DNA of 64,000 nucleotides from Caulobacterales bacterium (GCA_947474395.1 CANJID010000007.1:18661-82660), one strand, 5' to 3'. Positions 52,171 to 61,586 are shown, counted from the first letter of the stretch. Numbers and translations are program-made. Notes: generated by a model not told the origin, from the letters alone.

Positions 52171-53115
52171 CTACGGCCGCGCGGTACGGGGCTTCAGCGG
52201 CTCGGCCTCTTCCTCGCCGCGCTTGACGCCCCACAGCAGGATCACCGGCAGGGCGACGTACACCGACGAATAGGTGCCGATGATGATGCCGAACACCATG
52301 GTGAAGACCAGCGGGAACAGGGCCGAGCCGCCCATGAACAGGGCCCCGCCCAGCGCCAGGAGCGCGGTCGAGCCGGTGATCAGGGTGCGCGACAGACGCT
52401 CGTTTTCCGACAGGTTGATGACCTCGCGCAGGGGCGTGCGCCGGTACTTGCCGAGGTTCTCGCGCAGCCGGTCGAAGGTGATGACCTTCTCATTCATCGA
52501 ATAGCCGATCACCGTCAGCAGGGCCGCGATCGAGGGCATGGAGAACTCGATCTGCAGGGCCGCCAGGAGGCCCAAAGTCAGCAGAATGTCGTGGAAGAGC
52601 GCGATGACCGCGCCCAGCCCGAACTGCAGCTGAAACCGGAACCAGATGTAGATCATCATCAGGAAGATCGCGATCCCGAGGGCCAGGAAGCCGGACTTGA
52701 ACAGCTCTCCCGAGACCTTGGCCCCCACCGATTCCACCCGCGGGATCTGCATGCCCGGGAACTTGGCGAGTAGCTTCTGCTTGATCGGCTCCAGGGCCGC
52801 TACCGGATCGGCGCCCTCGGGGGCCTTGAAGGTCAGCATGGCGGCGTTGGGCGCGCCGAAGCCCTGGACGTGGGCGTCCTCCACCCCGATCGCCGTCAAC
52901 TCCTCGCGGAGCTGCTGCAGGGGCGCGGGGCCGACGGTCTGCACCTCGAACAGGGCGCCGCCCTTGAAGTCCACGCCGAGGTTCATGCCCGAGGTGGCGA
53001 AGAAGAAGATCGAGGCGGCGACCGCCAGGGCCGAAAGCACGGCGGCGAACGGCGACAGCCGCACGAAGTCGATGTGGGTCTGGGTCGGGACCAGTCGGAT
53101 CAGGGGCCAGGGCAT
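52171..53115 (-). CDS. secF: Protein translocase subunit SecF
   Basis: A 314-residue membrane protein with six predicted helices and one periplasmic loop. The N-terminal SGMNLGVDFKGGALFEVQ motif is the SecD/F signature, and GYSMNEKVITFDRLRENL is the characteristic cytoplasmic segment of SecF (usually SINDTVVVFDRIREN). With SecD it uses the proton motive force to complete protein export at SecYEG. It starts 12 nt after secD. The C terminus is short and basic. Confidence 0.95.
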   Translation of the reverse strand: MPWPLIRLVPTQTHIDFVRLSPFAAVLSALAVAASIFFFATSGMNLGVDFKGGALFEVQTVGPAPLQQLREELTAIGVEDAHVQGFGAPNAAMLTFKAPEGADPVAALEPIKQKLLAKFPGMQIPRVESVGAKVSGELFKSGFLALGIAIFLMMIYIWFRFQLQFGLGAVIALFHDILLTLGLLAALQIEFSMPSIAALLTVIGYSMNEKVITFDRLRENLGKYRRTPLREVINLSENERLSRTLITGSTALLALGGALFMGGSALFPLVFTMVFGIIIGTYSSVYVALPVILLWGVKRGEEEAEPLKPRTARP

Positions 53116-53127
53116 GGGTTCTCTTCC

Positions 53128-54711
53128 CTAGATCGGCAGGGTCTTGGGACGGGCGACGCGCAGCCACCAGCCGATCAGCACCTGGGTGATCAGGATGGCG
53201 GTGAAGAGCGAGGTGAACACCCCGATGGACAGGGTCCAGGCGAAGCCGCGCACCGCGCCGGCCCCGAACTGGAACATGATCAGGGCGGCGATCAGGCTTG
53301 TCACGTTGGCGTCCATGATCGAGACCATGGCGCGGGCGTAGCCGTGCTCCAGGGCCGAGATCGGGCTTCGTCCCGCCCGCGCCTCGTCCCGTGTCCGCTC
53401 GTAGATCAGGACGTTGGCGTCCACGGCCACGGCCAGGGTCAGCACGAGGCCGGCGATGCCCGGCAGGGTCAGGGTCGCCTGGGTCAGGGACATCAGGCCG
53501 ATGATCAGCATGACGTTCACGATCAGGGCGATGGAGGCGAAGATCCCGAACAGGCCGTAGGCCAGCACCATGAAAACGATGATCGCCACGGCGCCGATCC
53601 CGAGCGAGATTTGGCCGGCGCGAACCGCGTCCGCCCCGAGCTCGGCCCCCACGGTGCGCTGCTCCTGCACCTTCAGCGGCGCCGGAAGGGCGCCGGCGCG
53701 AAGCAGGACCGACAGGTCGTTGGCGCTCTCGGTGGTGAAGTTGCCGCTGATCTGGCCCGAGCCGCCGGTGATGGGCTCGTTGATGACCGGAGCCGAGATC
53801 ACCCGGTTGTCGAGGACGATGGCGAAGCGCTTGCCGACGCTCTTGGTGGAGATGTCGCCGAAGCGGCGCGTGCCCTGGCCGTTGAAACGGAAGGACACCA
53901 CCGGGCGCTGATACTGGTCGAAGGAGGCCTGGGCGCTGGTCAGCATGTCGCCGGAGACCTCGATCCGGCGCTTCACCAGGATCATCGGTTCGGACGGGTT
54001 GTCCTCGGGCAGCAGGATCGAGCCGGGGGGTATGCGGCCGGCCTGGGCCTCGGCGACGGGGACGCTGTCGTCCACCATCTGGAAGCTCAGCTTGGCGGTC
54101 TGGCCGATGACCCGGCGCAGGCGCTCAGGGTCGCTCTCGCCCGGCGCCTGGACCACGATCCGGTCCTTGCCCTGGCGGTTGATGGCGGGCTCGCGGGTGC
54201 CGAGCTGGTCGATCCGGCGGCGCACGATCTCGATGGACTGGTCCACGGCCTTGACCGCCTCGGCGGCGGCGGCCTCGGCCACGGGGCGCATGGTGATGGT
54301 CTGGTCGGCGCCGCGGGTGACGGTCATGTCGCGCCCGCCGGTCGCGCCGGTCAGGGGCTGGGCCAGCTTATTGAGTTCGGTCCGGGCGGCTTCGACCTGC
54401 GCCGGATCGGTGATGCGCACACTCACCGCGCCGCCTGCAACGCCCAGCCCGGAGAAGGCGATGCGCTTGGTCTGCAGCTCGCGCCGCACGTCCTCGATCA
54501 GGTTGTTCAGCTTCTCGACGTTGAGGGCCGCGGTGTCGACCTCCAGCAGGAGGTAGGAGCCGCCCTGCAGGTCGAGGCCGAGGTTCAGCTTCGGCTGGGG
54601 AGCCCACGACGGGAAGGTTCCCGCAGGCAGGAGATTCGGCAGGGTGAAATAGATCCCGAAGACCGCCGCGAGGACGACCAGGATCACCTTCCAGGGGCGA
54701 AGCTGCAACAT
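53128..54711 (-). CDS. secD: Protein translocase subunit SecD
   Basis: A 527-residue six-helix membrane protein with a large periplasmic domain between helices 1 and 2. LNLGLDLQGGSYLLLEVD (about 44-61) is the SecD motif. LPGIAGLVLTLAVAVDANVLIYERTRDE, near residue 430, is the RND-like helix 4 region with the functional Asp. It acts with SecF and YajC. It lies 32 nt downstream of yajC on the same strand. Confidence 0.96.
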   Translation of the reverse strand: MLQLRPWKVILVVLAAVFGIYFTLPNLLPAGTFPSWAPQPKLNLGLDLQGGSYLLLEVDTAALNVEKLNNLIEDVRRELQTKRIAFSGLGVAGGAVSVRITDPAQVEAARTELNKLAQPLTGATGGRDMTVTRGADQTITMRPVAEAAAAEAVKAVDQSIEIVRRRIDQLGTREPAINRQGKDRIVVQAPGESDPERLRRVIGQTAKLSFQMVDDSVPVAEAQAGRIPPGSILLPEDNPSEPMILVKRRIEVSGDMLTSAQASFDQYQRPVVSFRFNGQGTRRFGDISTKSVGKRFAIVLDNRVISAPVINEPITGGSGQISGNFTTESANDLSVLLRAGALPAPLKVQEQRTVGAELGADAVRAGQISLGIGAVAIIVFMVLAYGLFGIFASIALIVNVMLIIGLMSLTQATLTLPGIAGLVLTLAVAVDANVLIYERTRDEARAGRSPISALEHGYARAMVSIMDANVTSLIAALIMFQFGAGAVRGFAWTLSIGVFTSLFTAILITQVLIGWWLRVARPKTLPI

Positions 54712-54743
54712 GACCTAAGGCGTCCGGGCGCGGCTTGGCGGGA

Positions 54744-55136
54744 TCAGGACTTGGGCTTGGCGGGCGGGCGCTTGCGCGCCGGCGAAACCAGCGGCTGGTC
54801 GTTGGCCGGCGCGGGCTCGCCGCGGGTGCGGACCTCGCCGACCATGGACTTGACCACCTTGACCTCGACGCCCGTGGCGATCTCGACCATGACCTCGGCG
54901 TCGTCGACGCGGGTCACCTTGCCGATCACGCCGTCGCTGAGGACCACGGTGTCGCCGCGCTTCACGGCCATGATCATGGCCTGGCGCTCCTTGGCGCGCT
55001 TCTGCTGCGGGCGGATCAGCAGGAAGTAGAACAGCACGAAAAGGACGACGAGCGGGGCGAAGGAGAGGAGCTGGTCCTGCATGCCCGCCGCGCCGCCTGC
55101 GGCGGTCTGGGCGAAGGCCGGGGTAGCGAAGAACAT
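54744..55136 (-). CDS. yajC: Preprotein translocase subunit YajC
   Basis: A 130-residue single-helix protein. The YajC core LVVLFVLFYFLLIRPQQKRAKE is followed by LSDGVIGKVTRVDD and VEIATGVEVKVVKSMV. The N-terminal ~20 residues (MFFATPAFAQTAAGG) look like a cleavable or leftover signal-like stretch. ATG 55136 follows AGGAGCCTCC. It leads the yajC-secD-secF-DUF498 operon and diverges from the DUF815 ATPase. Confidence 0.95.
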   Translation of the reverse strand: MFFATPAFAQTAAGGAAGMQDQLLSFAPLVVLFVLFYFLLIRPQQKRAKERQAMIMAVKRGDTVVLSDGVIGKVTRVDDAEVMVEIATGVEVKVVKSMVGEVRTRGEPAPANDQPLVSPARKRPPAKPKS

Positions 55137-55254
55137 GGAGGCTCCTGCAAAGGCGTGACGCACGAGGCGTTTAGCCCTGTTCGCGCGAAGGCCGGAAGCT
55201 ATGCGCTGGCCTGCCCTTTTGCAATGACGGGCCGGGACAGTTAGGAACCGGAGC

Positions 55255-56103
55255 GTGACCGAAAGCCCACACCCCCTCGCCGAGACGCTTCTCCGGCTCG
55301 CCGCCGCGCTGGAGCGACTGGCCCCCGCGGCGCCGACCGAGCCGGACTTCGCGGCGGCGCGCCTGTTCCACTACGAGGCCGCCGACGGCCGGTTCGTCGC
55401 CGCGCCCGACTACGGCCTGGCCCTGGACCTCCTGGTCGGGATCGAGAGCCAGAAGACCCGCTTCGTCGAGGACCTGCGCCGCTTCGCAGCCGGCCTGCCC
55501 GCCAACCACGTCCTCTTGTGGGGCGTGCGCGGCACGGGCAAGAGCTCTCTGGTCAAGGCCGCCTTCATGGTCCAGGCCGCCGCGACGCCTGCCCTCAAGC
55601 TGGTGGAGATCGACCGGGACGCCGTCGCCCACCTGCCCGCCCTCTTCGCCAGGTTGCGGGGCCGCACCGAGCGGTTCGTGGTCTTGTGCGACGACCTTTC
55701 CTTCGAGGAAGGGGCCGCCGCCGCCAAGTCGCTGAAGTCAGCCCTCGAGGGCGGCGTCGCCGGCCCGCCGTCCAATGTGATTTTCGTCGCCACCTCGAAC
55801 CGGCGGCACCTGATGCCCCGTGGCCACGACGAGAGCCGGGGCCTGGTGGCCACGGCGGAGGACGCCGAGGAGACCGTCTCGGTCTCGGACCGGTTCGGGC
55901 TGTGGATCGGCTTCCCGCCGATGGACCAGGCGGCCTACCTCGAGGCCGTGCAGGCCTACGCCAAGCGGTTCGGGCTGAAGGTCAAGGACCTGGACCGCCG
56001 CGCCCTCCAGTGGTCGGTGGGCCGTGGGGCGCGCTCGGGTCGGGTGGCGTTCCAGTTCGTGCGCGATATCGCCGGGGAACTCGGCAAGCCGCTGCCGCTT
56101 TAG
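55255..56103 (+). CDS. DUF815 AAA ATPase
   Basis: A 282-residue ATP-binding protein of the DUF815 family. The segment HYEAADGRFVAAPDYGLALDLL precedes Walker A GVRGTGKSSLVKA (near residue 90). Walker B-like FVVLCDDLSFEEG and the sensor-1 segment VIFVATSNRRHLMP follow. DUF815 proteins are AAA-like ATPases of unknown function. Its GTG start at 55255 gives the family N terminus. It is divergent from yajC, and converges with the small gene at 56117. Confidence 0.85.
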   Translation: MTESPHPLAETLLRLAAALERLAPAAPTEPDFAAARLFHYEAADGRFVAAPDYGLALDLLVGIESQKTRFVEDLRRFAAGLPANHVLLWGVRGTGKSSLVKAAFMVQAAATPALKLVEIDRDAVAHLPALFARLRGRTERFVVLCDDLSFEEGAAAAKSLKSALEGGVAGPPSNVIFVATSNRRHLMPRGHDESRGLVATAEDAEETVSVSDRFGLWIGFPPMDQAAYLEAVQAYAKRFGLKVKDLDRRALQWSVGRGARSGRVAFQFVRDIAGELGKPLPL

Positions 56104-56116
56104 GCGCTGCGGCCGA

Positions 56117-56398
56117 TTAGCGGCGACCGGCGCTATTGCGGACGATGGCTTCCAGGGTCTGGCTCTTGAAGCCCATTTCCTCGGAAAGGCGCCGGGACAG
56201 TTCGCGCGCGCCGGCAGGATAGACGTCGCCGCCCTGGGCGATCTCCTCGGCCAGCCGCACCACCACGGCGATGGAGGCTTCGAGCGCGTCGATCTGTTCG
56301 GCCGCCGCCAGCCGCGCCTCGTCCATCAGACGGTGGGCGCGCGCCGCGGGGGTCTCGGGCGAGTGGATCGGGTTCAGCACGGAAAGCTGGGCGCTCAT
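56117..56398 (-). CDS. Small conserved-looking protein, unknown function
   Basis: A 93-residue acidic, mostly helical protein (MSAQLSVLNPIHSPETPAARAHRLM; AAEQIDALEASIAVVVRLAEEI; LSRRLSEEMGFKSQTLEAIV). No signal peptide or membrane segment is seen. The ATG at 56398 follows AGGTAGAG. No family is recognised. It lies 13 nt from the convergent DUF815 gene and downstream of the LysM/LytM gene. Confidence 0.6.
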   Translation of the reverse strand: MSAQLSVLNPIHSPETPAARAHRLMDEARLAAAEQIDALEASIAVVVRLAEEIAQGGDVYPAGARELSRRLSEEMGFKSQTLEAIVRNSAGRR

Positions 56399-56551
56399 GA
56401 TCTCTACCTTTCGGGCGTCGCCGGGACCGCATTGTCCCAACGGCTTCGAAAGGTGAACGGACCCGGCCCGTGAAGGTTCACACCAAGGTTACCGGCGCAG
56501 GCGACGCGCGATTCGCAGTGCTGTTTTTGCAACAATCGGGAGAGCGAGGAC

Positions 56552-57829
56552 TCAGCCGGCCCCTGACAGCAGCACGGCCGGGTTCACCGGGCGCGCCTTG
56601 TCCCTGGGGTCCGGCGAGTAGCGAATCTCGAAGTGCAGCTGCGGCCGATCCACCAGCCCCGATTGCCCGGCCTCGCCCAGGCTTTGGCCCTGGGAGACGG
56701 TCTGGCGCATCTTCACCTCGGTCTTGGACAGGTGCGCGTAGGCGGTGACCCAACCGCCGGGATGCTTGAGCAGCACCAGCTTGCCGAAGTCCGGCAGGTC
56801 GCCGGCGAAGACCACCTCGCCCCCGGCGGCGGCTTTCACGTCATCGCCGGGGTTTGCGGCGATGTTGACCCCGTCGTTGCGCTGCCCGGGCCCCTTGGGA
56901 CCGAAGGCCGAGAGGATCTGGCCCCGGAGCGGCCAAGCGAACTTGCCGCGGCCGGCCACGGCGACTGCCTCGTCCGAAGCCGCGGGAGCGATGGCCGGCA
57001 CGGCGGCGCCGGCGGGCGCCCTGGCTACGGTCGTCGCGGCGGCCGCGCCTGTCACGGCGGAGGCCGCGGCGCGGGGCGCGGGGCGAAGCGGATTGCGGAG
57101 CAGGGACCGCAACGGCGCCGGCGCGGCCGAGGCCATGGCCGTTCCGCTGCCGCCGACGGGCGGGGCGCCGGTCGCCTGGGCGTTGACCCCCTGGTCGCGG
57201 GCGAGGGACGGCAAGGCGATCTTGCGGCCCCGGCGCAGCGCAGTCTCAAGCTGGATGTCGTTGAGGTTGGCGAGGCTGCGCGGGTCGATGTTGAACCGCC
57301 GCGCCACGCCGAAGATCGTGTCGCCGTCCGCCACCTCATAGACCAGGGGCGGCGGAATCCGCAGTTTGGTCCCCGGCGCCAGGGTGTAGGGCGGCTGCAG
57401 GTCGTTCAACTCGATGATGGCCCGCACCGGAGTGCGCACGCGCTCGGCGACGTCGAACAGGGTCTCGCCACGGCCGACCACCGCCTCGCGGGGGGTCTCC
57501 AGGGCGGCAGGTTGCTTGGGCCAGGGCTGGGCCGGCGTGGGCTGGAACACGCCGGTGTCGGCCATCCGCATCCGTACCGAGGCCGCGGCGCCGACGGGCG
57601 GCAGGGACTTGGTCTCCACCGGCGTGGTCGGGCGCGCCTCGGGGATTTCCGGATTGCGCGGCGGCGGGGGCGGAGGCGGAGGGGGCGGCGGCACGTAGGC
57701 GGGCGGCGGCAGCGCGCCGGCGTCGCCCCGCACCGGATAGAGGGGCTCGCGGTGGGCGCAGGCCGACAATGCGACCGCGGCCGTGAGGCTCGAGAGCGCA
57801 ATCCTCGTCCTGGTCCAGGAAGCCAACAT
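56552..57829 (-). CDS. DipM/NlpD-like LysM-LytM lipoprotein, degenerate M23 domain
   Basis: A 425-residue predicted lipoprotein (lipobox ALSAC, Cys about residue 24) with a long proline run, two LysM domains (about 115-160 GRGETLFDVAERV and 165-210 VADGDTIFGVARRF) and a C-terminal LytM/M23 domain (about 310-420). The zinc and catalytic positions are replaced: the usual HxGxD reads NDGVN, and HLHFEIR reads QLHFEIR. So it is probably non-catalytic, like the division factors DipM, NlpD and EnvC that activate amidases. The order serS-surE-pcm-dipM fits the Caulobacter region as recalled. An envelope division/cell-separation role is inferred. Confidence 0.8.
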   Translation of the reverse strand: MLASWTRTRIALSSLTAAVALSACAHREPLYPVRGDAGALPPPAYVPPPPPPPPPPPRNPEIPEARPTTPVETKSLPPVGAAASVRMRMADTGVFQPTPAQPWPKQPAALETPREAVVGRGETLFDVAERVRTPVRAIIELNDLQPPYTLAPGTKLRIPPPLVYEVADGDTIFGVARRFNIDPRSLANLNDIQLETALRRGRKIALPSLARDQGVNAQATGAPPVGGSGTAMASAAPAPLRSLLRNPLRPAPRAAASAVTGAAAATTVARAPAGAAVPAIAPAASDEAVAVAGRGKFAWPLRGQILSAFGPKGPGQRNDGVNIAANPGDDVKAAAGGEVVFAGDLPDFGKLVLLKHPGGWVTAYAHLSKTEVKMRQTVSQGQSLGEAGQSGLVDRPQLHFEIRYSPDPRDKARPVNPAVLLSGAG

Positions 57830-57937
57830 CGCCGCTCCGTCGTCGACGTGAAAGAATCGCAAGCCCAGCCCGCGCCAGTTTGGTTCGGCGGGACGTGCGA
57901 GACCACCCCAAACCGCCCCTACAGCCCTAATGAAGGG

Positions 57938-58594
57938 TTAAAGTTCGCGTGCGACGCCTTCGATCAGCGGCACGAAACGCACTTCCCCCAGCTTCTCCTG
58001 CCGGAAGGCGCCGTCTCCCTCGCCCACGTACCGCAGGAGACGCTGCATGGAGCCCTTGCCCACCGGGGCGACCAGCACGCCCCGGGGCTTGAGCTGGGCC
58101 AGCAACGCCTTGGGCTCCTCAGGGGCGGCGGCGGTGACGATGATGCGGTCGAAGGGCGCCTGCTCGGCCCAGCCCTCCCCGCCATCGCCGAAGCGGGTGA
58201 TGACGTTGCCGATCCCCAGCGATTTCAGCTTGGCCTCGGCGTCGCCCAGGAGGGTGCGGTAGCGCTCCACCGAATAGACGTAGCGGGCGATGCGGGCGAG
58301 GATCGCGGTCTGGTAGCCCGAGCCGGTGCCGATCTCCAGCACCCGCGAGCGCGCCTCCAGGCTCAGCGCCTGGGTCATCAGCCCGACCACCAGGGGCTGG
58401 CTGATGGTCTGGCCGCAGGTGATCGGCAGGGCCGAATCCTCCCACGCCCTCTGCTTGAAAAGGTCCGGCACGAAGAGGTCGCGGGGCGTCTCCTCGATGG
58501 CTTTCAGCACCTGCGGGTCGGTGACGCCGCCCTTACGCAGGCCGAGGACCAGCTTGGCGCGTTGGGTTTCGGTGTCCAGTTCCGGCCCGGCCAT
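57938..58594 (-). CDS. pcm: Protein-L-isoaspartate O-methyltransferase
   Basis: A 218-residue SAM-dependent repair enzyme that methylates isoaspartyl residues in damaged proteins. It contains the family motif DSALPITCGQTISQPLVVGLM with the catalytic residues, the SAM motif VLEIGTGSGYQTAIL, and FDRIIVTAAAPEEP. It starts 4 nt after surE, the conserved surE-pcm pairing found in many proteobacteria and linked to stress survival. A longer in-frame start is not supported. Confidence 0.95.
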   Translation of the reverse strand: MAGPELDTETQRAKLVLGLRKGGVTDPQVLKAIEETPRDLFVPDLFKQRAWEDSALPITCGQTISQPLVVGLMTQALSLEARSRVLEIGTGSGYQTAILARIARYVYSVERYRTLLGDAEAKLKSLGIGNVITRFGDGGEGWAEQAPFDRIIVTAAAPEEPKALLAQLKPRGVLVAPVGKGSMQRLLRYVGEGDGAFRQEKLGEVRFVPLIEGVAREL

Positions 58595-58598
58595 GGGC

Positions 58599-59405
58599 TC
58601 AGGCCTCGCGGGCGGCGGCGGGGCGAAGCCTCGGCGGCGCGCCTCCCAGGACGCCCTTGAGGCTGAAACAGGCCTCGCGGTGGGTCATGTCGATGTGCAG
58701 CGGCGTGACCGAGATGCGGCCCGCGGCGATGGCGGCGAGGTCGGTTCCCTCCTCCGCGGAGGCGGCCCGGCCCTTGAAGCCCATCCAGAAGTAGTCGCGC
58801 CCGCGCAGGTCCGTGCGGCGCTCGGCGTGCATGCGGTTGACGTCCCACTGGCCCTGCGCCGTGACCTCCACCGTGGTGACCTTCTCCGGCGCCAGCGCGG
58901 GGAAGTTGATGTTGATCACCGCCTCGGCGGGCCAGCCGATCTCCAGCAGGCGGGCGATGACGCCGGGCGCGAAGGCCTCGGCGGTCTCGTAGTGGGCGTA
59001 GATCTCGTCGTGGAAACGCTCCAGGGCCTGGGACAGGGCGATGGAGCGCACCCCGCAGACCATGCCCTGGATGGCGCCCGCCACCGTGCCCGACATGGAG
59101 ATGTCCTCGCCGAGGTTCTGGCCCCGGTTCACCCCCGAGAGCACGAGGTCGGGCTTGGCGTCCCCCATCAGCTCGGTCAGGGCGAGCATCACGCAGTCGG
59201 TCGGCGTGCCGGACACCGCATAGACCTGGGTGTCGACCAGCCGCACGCGCACCGGCTCGGCCAGGGTCAGGGCGCGGCTGGCGCCCGACTGCTCGACCTC
59301 GGGGGCCACCACCCAGACGTCGTCGGCCAGGGCGCCGGCGATGCGGCGCAGCGCCGCCAGCCCCTCGGCGCCGATCCCATCGTCGTTGGTGCAGAGGATG
59401 CGCAT
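58599..59405 (-). CDS. surE: 5'/3'-nucleotidase SurE
   Basis: A 268-residue metal-dependent phosphatase acting on nucleoside monophosphates. It starts MRILCTNDDGIGAEGLAAL with the metal-binding DD, has VVAPEVEQSGASRALTL, and LVLSGVNRGQNLGEDISMSGTVAGAI, which contains the conserved Asn. It lies between serS (4 nt) and pcm (4 nt) in a tight operon. Confidence 0.96.
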   Translation of the reverse strand: MRILCTNDDGIGAEGLAALRRIAGALADDVWVVAPEVEQSGASRALTLAEPVRVRLVDTQVYAVSGTPTDCVMLALTELMGDAKPDLVLSGVNRGQNLGEDISMSGTVAGAIQGMVCGVRSIALSQALERFHDEIYAHYETAEAFAPGVIARLLEIGWPAEAVININFPALAPEKVTTVEVTAQGQWDVNRMHAERRTDLRGRDYFWMGFKGRAASAEEGTDLAAIAAGRISVTPLHIDMTHREACFSLKGVLGGAPPRLRPAAAREA

Positions 59406-59409
59406 CCGG

Positions 59410-60696
59410 TCAGGCGCCGCCGATGTGGGTCAGGCCGCGCAGGTAGGGATGCAGGGCCTGGGGCACGGCGATACGCCCGCCCTCGTCCTGATAGTTCTCC
59501 AGGATCGCCACCAGGGTGCGGCCCACGGCGAGCCCGGAGCCGTTCAGGGTGTGCAGGAAGCGCGTCCCCTTCTCCCCGGCCTTGCGGCCTCGGGCGTCCA
59601 TGCGCCGGGCCTGGAAGTCGCCGCAGTTCGAGCAGGAGCTGATCTCGCGGTACATGCCCTGGCTCGGCATCCAGACCTCGAGGTCGTAGGTCTTGGCCGC
59701 CGAGAAGCCCATGTCGCCGGTGCACAGCAGCATGGTGCGGAACGGCAGTTCGAGCCGCTTCAGCACCGCCTCGGCGCAGCCGACCATGCGCTCGTGCTCG
59801 TCGTTGGACTGCTCGGGCGTGGTGATGGAGACCAGCTCCACCTTGTAGAACTGGTGCTGGCGGATCATCCCGCGGGTGTCGCGCCCCGACGCGCCCGCCT
59901 CGGAGCGGAAGCACGGCGTCAGGGCGGTGAGGCGAAGCGGCAGCTCTTCCTCTGCCGTGATGGCTTCCCGCACCATGTTGGTCAGGGAGACCTCGGCGGT
60001 GGGGATCAGCCAGCGCCCGTCGGTGGTGCGGAACAGATCCTCGGAGAACTTTGGCAGCTGGCCGGTGCCGAACACGGCCTCGTCGCGCACGAGGAGCGGC
60101 GGGGAGACCTCGGTGTAGCCGTTCTCGCTGGTCTGCAGGTCAAGCATGAAGTTGGCCAGCGCCCGCTCCAGGCGCGCCAGGTCCTTCTTCAGGATCACGA
60201 AGCGTGCGCCGGACATTTTGGCCGCCGCCTCGAAGTCCATCATGCCGAGGCCTTCGCCCAGGGCCACGTGGTCCTGGGGGCTCGCGATCGCGAAGGGCTC
60301 GCCCCAGCGGCGAACCTCCTGATTGCCGTGCTCGTCCTCGCCCTCGGGCACGTCCTCGGCGGCGAGGTTGGGCAGGGCCGCCAGCAGGCCGCGAAGCTCG
60401 CTCCCCGCGGCGCCCTCGGCCTCGAAGTGGGCGGCCATCTCGGCCTTCAGCTGCTCGACCTCGGCCATCAGCTCGGCGGCGCGCGCTTCGTCCTTGGCCG
60501 CCTTGGCCGCGCCGATCAGCTTGGAAGCGTCGTTGCGGCGGCTCTGCGCGGCCTGCAGGGCGGTCTGGGCGGCGCGCAGGCGCTGGTCCGCCGAGAGGAT
60601 GGAGTCTACCGTCGCGAACGCGTCCTTGACCCCCCGCGAGGCCCAGGCGCGGCGGTAGGCGTCGGGTTCGTCGCGGATAGCCTTGACGTCATGCAT
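59410..60696 (-). CDS. serS: Seryl-tRNA synthetase
   Basis: A 428-residue class II synthetase. The N-terminal ~110 residues form the tRNA-binding coiled coil ([26 protein letters not shown]). Class II motif 2 is [22 protein letters not shown], with [14 protein letters not shown], and motif 3 is [19 protein letters not shown]. It charges tRNA-Ser and leads the serS-surE-pcm-dipM-like operon. ATG 60696 starts [14 protein letters not shown], matching the family. Confidence 0.97.
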   Translation of the reverse strand: MHDVKAIRDEPDAYRRAWASRGVKDAFATVDSILSADQRLRAAQTALQAAQSRRNDASKLIGAAKAAKDEARAAELMAEVEQLKAEMAAHFEAEGAAGSELRGLLAALPNLAAEDVPEGEDEHGNQEVRRWGEPFAIASPQDHVALGEGLGMMDFEAAAKMSGARFVILKKDLARLERALANFMLDLQTSENGYTEVSPPLLVRDEAVFGTGQLPKFSEDLFRTTDGRWLIPTAEVSLTNMVREAITAEEELPLRLTALTPCFRSEAGASGRDTRGMIRQHQFYKVELVSITTPEQSNDEHERMVGCAEAVLKRLELPFRTMLLCTGDMGFSAAKTYDLEVWMPSQGMYREISSCSNCGDFQARRMDARGRKAGEKGTRFLHTLNGSGLAVGRTLVAILENYQDEGGRIAVPQALHPYLRGLTHIGGA

Positions 60697-60858
60697 GGGA
60701 GTTAAGGGATTCGCTGGGTCGGAACGGCCGCCTGTTTACGGTGCGCGCGCCGGGACGCCAAGCGGGCCTTGCATCGAAAACCAAGCTCGACCGTTCAGGT
60801 GGCGTTCAAGCTCGCATCCCTAGAGCTTACCCAAGCTCGGTTCATAAGGAGATCGTCC

Positions 60859-61509
60859 ATGCGTAAGCTCATCCTGATCGGCAGCCTCGTGGCCGCCACA
60901 GCCATTCCTGCCCTGGCCTCCGCCGAAGTGCGCTGCGCCCGCGGCGACAACGGCAGCCAGGTGACCGGCGCCATCGTCGGCGGCCTCGCCGGCGCGGCGA
61001 TCGGCTCCAGCGTCGCCGGCCGCGGCGCCAAGACCGAAGGCGGGGTCCTGGGCGGGGTCCTTGGCGCGGTGATCGGCAGCCAGGTGGCCAAGGGCCAGAC
61101 GACCCGCTGCCCGGACGGCTACCGCCCCTACGACACCCAACAGCGCCGCTACATCGACTATCCCGCCGCGCCCCCGCCGCCGGTGGTCGATTATCGCCGC
61201 GACTTCTGGCAGGGCGGCCCGTCCGACGTTCGCCAGCGGATCGACTTCATGGAAGAGCGCATCCGCCGCTCGGAGCGTAACCGCGACATCAGCCGCCGCG
61301 AGGCCAATGACGCCTATGCCGAAATCGTCGACATCCGCCGCCAGGAAGATCGCCTCAACCGGCGCGATCGCGGCCTGAACCGGCAGGACGTGGCCTACCT
61401 GCAGGACCGTCTGGACCGCCTGGGCGAGCGCCTGCGCTGGATGCGCGCCACCGACGACCGCCGCGACAACCGGCGGGACGACCGTCGGGACGACCGGCGC
61501 TACCGCTAG
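60859..61509 (+). CDS. Glycine-zipper secreted/outer-membrane protein
   Basis: A 216-residue protein with a signal peptide (MRKLILIGSLVAATAIPALASA). A glycine-zipper 2TM-like domain follows at about 38-80 (GAIVGGLAGAAIGSSVAG; GGVLGGVLGAVIGSQVAKG), then a Pro-rich stretch, a charged helical region (about 125-200) and an Arg/Asp tail of DRRDNRRDD repeats. This resembles 17-kDa/RcnB-like envelope proteins. ATG 60859 follows AAGGAGATCGTCC. Monocistronic, followed by a strong terminator. Role unknown. Confidence 0.75.
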   Translation: MRKLILIGSLVAATAIPALASAEVRCARGDNGSQVTGAIVGGLAGAAIGSSVAGRGAKTEGGVLGGVLGAVIGSQVAKGQTTRCPDGYRPYDTQQRRYIDYPAAPPPPVVDYRRDFWQGGPSDVRQRIDFMEERIRRSERNRDISRREANDAYAEIVDIRRQEDRLNRRDRGLNRQDVAYLQDRLDRLGERLRWMRATDDRRDNRRDDRRDDRRYR

Positions 61510-61532
61510 TCAGTTCGAAGCCTGAATCGGAA

Positions 61533-61569
61533 GGGGCGGGACCCGCGAAGGTCCCGCCCCTTTTTCTTT
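61533..61569 (+). terminator. Rho-independent terminator after the glycine-zipper gene
   Basis: GGGGCGGGACC and GGTCCCGCCCC form a perfect 11-bp stem around CGCGAA, followed by TTTTTCTTT on the plus strand. It lies 23 nt after the stop at 61509 and just before the convergent tatC stop; an A-rich left flank is too weak to act on the opposite strand. Confidence 0.9.
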
Positions 61570-61586
61570 GGCCGTAGGGCCGGGCG

